Assembly (NCBI GenBank): GCA_029204225.1
Contig: MU832177.1
Span: 19,408 to 83,407, forward strand
Reading direction: 5' to 3'
From: Diphasiastrum complanatum
Taxonomy: Eukaryota > Streptophyta > Lycopodiopsida > Lycopodiales > Lycopodiaceae
Length of the DNA stretch: 64,000 nucleotides
The position numbers and the translations under genes were made by a program. Positions 63,745-64,000 of the stretch are shown here, one piece after another. Numbering within the stretch: position 1 is the stretch's first letter; each line of letters starts with the position of its first letter. The notes under the pieces were generated by a model, which made no database searches, was not told where the DNA came from, and saw nothing but the letters and a program-made list of their open reading frames with translations.

Positions 63745-64000
63745 AACCTCAAACATCGAGGAAGCTATAGATGGACCAGATGAAAATCGCTGAATTCAAG
63801 CAATGGAGGACGAAATGTCATCCATGTACAAGAACAATGTATGGACACTTGCACCTATACCTGATGGTAGAAAACCAGTCAAGTGCAAGTGGATCTATAA
63901 GATCAAAACAGGTCCTGATGGAGAAAACATCAGATACAAAGCAAGGTTGGTTGCTAAAGGATTTTCATAGAAGTATGGAATCGACTACACTGATACTTTC
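63745..64000 (+). pseudogene. Copia reverse transcriptase start (partial)
   Basis: QAMEDEMSSMYKNNVWTLAP, GRKPVKCKWIYKIKTGPDGE, IRYKARLVAKGFS, a stop, KYGIDYTDTF. This is the first RT block of copia (E...M..N..W.L...P.G.KP...KW.YK.K...DG...RYKARLVAKGF.Q..G.DY.DTF). The stop replaces the Gln after GFS. Continues past the right edge. Confidence 0.9.

Larger units (their letters stand above)
61063..64000 (+). mobile_element. Ty1/copia retrotransposon, runs off the right edge
   Basis: TGGTATCAAAGC at 61063-61074 is a one-mismatch initiator-Met primer site. Gag, zinc knuckles, protease, integrase and the start of reverse transcriptase follow in copia order, integrase before RT. The frame is broken only a few times (about 61440, 61597, 62430, 62825, 63020, 63145), so this is one of the younger elements in the window. 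It lies upstream of the pyrophosphorylase gene, divergent from it. Confidence 0.9.

Overview
The window reads as nuclear DNA of a land plant with a large, transposon-packed genome. The single host gene I can prove is a plant-type UDP-sugar pyrophosphorylase. It has GT..AG introns of up to 19 kb, and everything around it is Ty3/gypsy, Ty1/copia and LINE sequence plus long (CT)n tracts. I see no bacterial operons, rRNA, tRNA or CRISPR. A fern or another large-genome non-angiosperm is my best guess from the giant introns and the unusual LINEs; the lineage is not proven.

Host gene: eight coding exons lie on the minus strand at 56388-56263, 49193-49089, 44271-44155, 43751-43611, 24408-24309, 5616-5489, 4254-4183 and 1870-1806. 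Together they give 854 bp of uninterrupted, phase-consistent coding sequence, about 285 of roughly 600 residues, and the gene continues past the left edge. Introns 4 and 5 are about 19.2 and 18.7 kb. Almost all the mobile DNA between 5.6 and 56.3 kb lies inside this one transcription unit.

Layout: 1-5.9 kb holds exons 8-6 with LTR and copia debris. 5.9-21 kb (intron 5) is a head-to-tail run of plus-strand LINE pieces, each ending in GACATTAATA (GACATTGATA in one) plus a (CT)n, (CTT)n or (CTTT)n tail. One of these pieces is split by a 7.5-kb Ty3 chromovirus (7558-15053) with LTRs, a TTCAG target duplication and an initiator-Met primer site. 21.8-23.9 kb is a non-autonomous copia-like element and gag debris. 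24.3 kb is exon 5. 25.6-41.3 kb (intron 4) is a pile of minus-strand Ty3 and LINE copies nested in one another. 43.6-44.3 kb holds exons 4 and 3. 45.9-48.9 kb has a LINE end, a copia element and a Ty3 integrase piece. 49.1 kb is exon 2. 49.6-51.5 kb is a Ty3 LTR-gag joined to a sugar-transporter fragment. 56.3 kb is exon 1 and the promoter side. 58-59.6 kb is a deleted Ty3 with gag joined to integrase. 61.06-64 kb is a fairly complete copia element running off the right edge.

The most interesting system is the LINE family. All seven readable 3' ends carry a small hairpin a few bases upstream of the simple-sequence tail, with a covarying closing pair between two subfamilies. New copies start directly after an older tail. 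ORF2 ends in PIP-box-like I-x-x-F-F/Y motifs, and ORF1 is a coiled-coil protein resembling the L1 type. This suggests a plant LINE that integrates at (CT)n tracts and spreads them.
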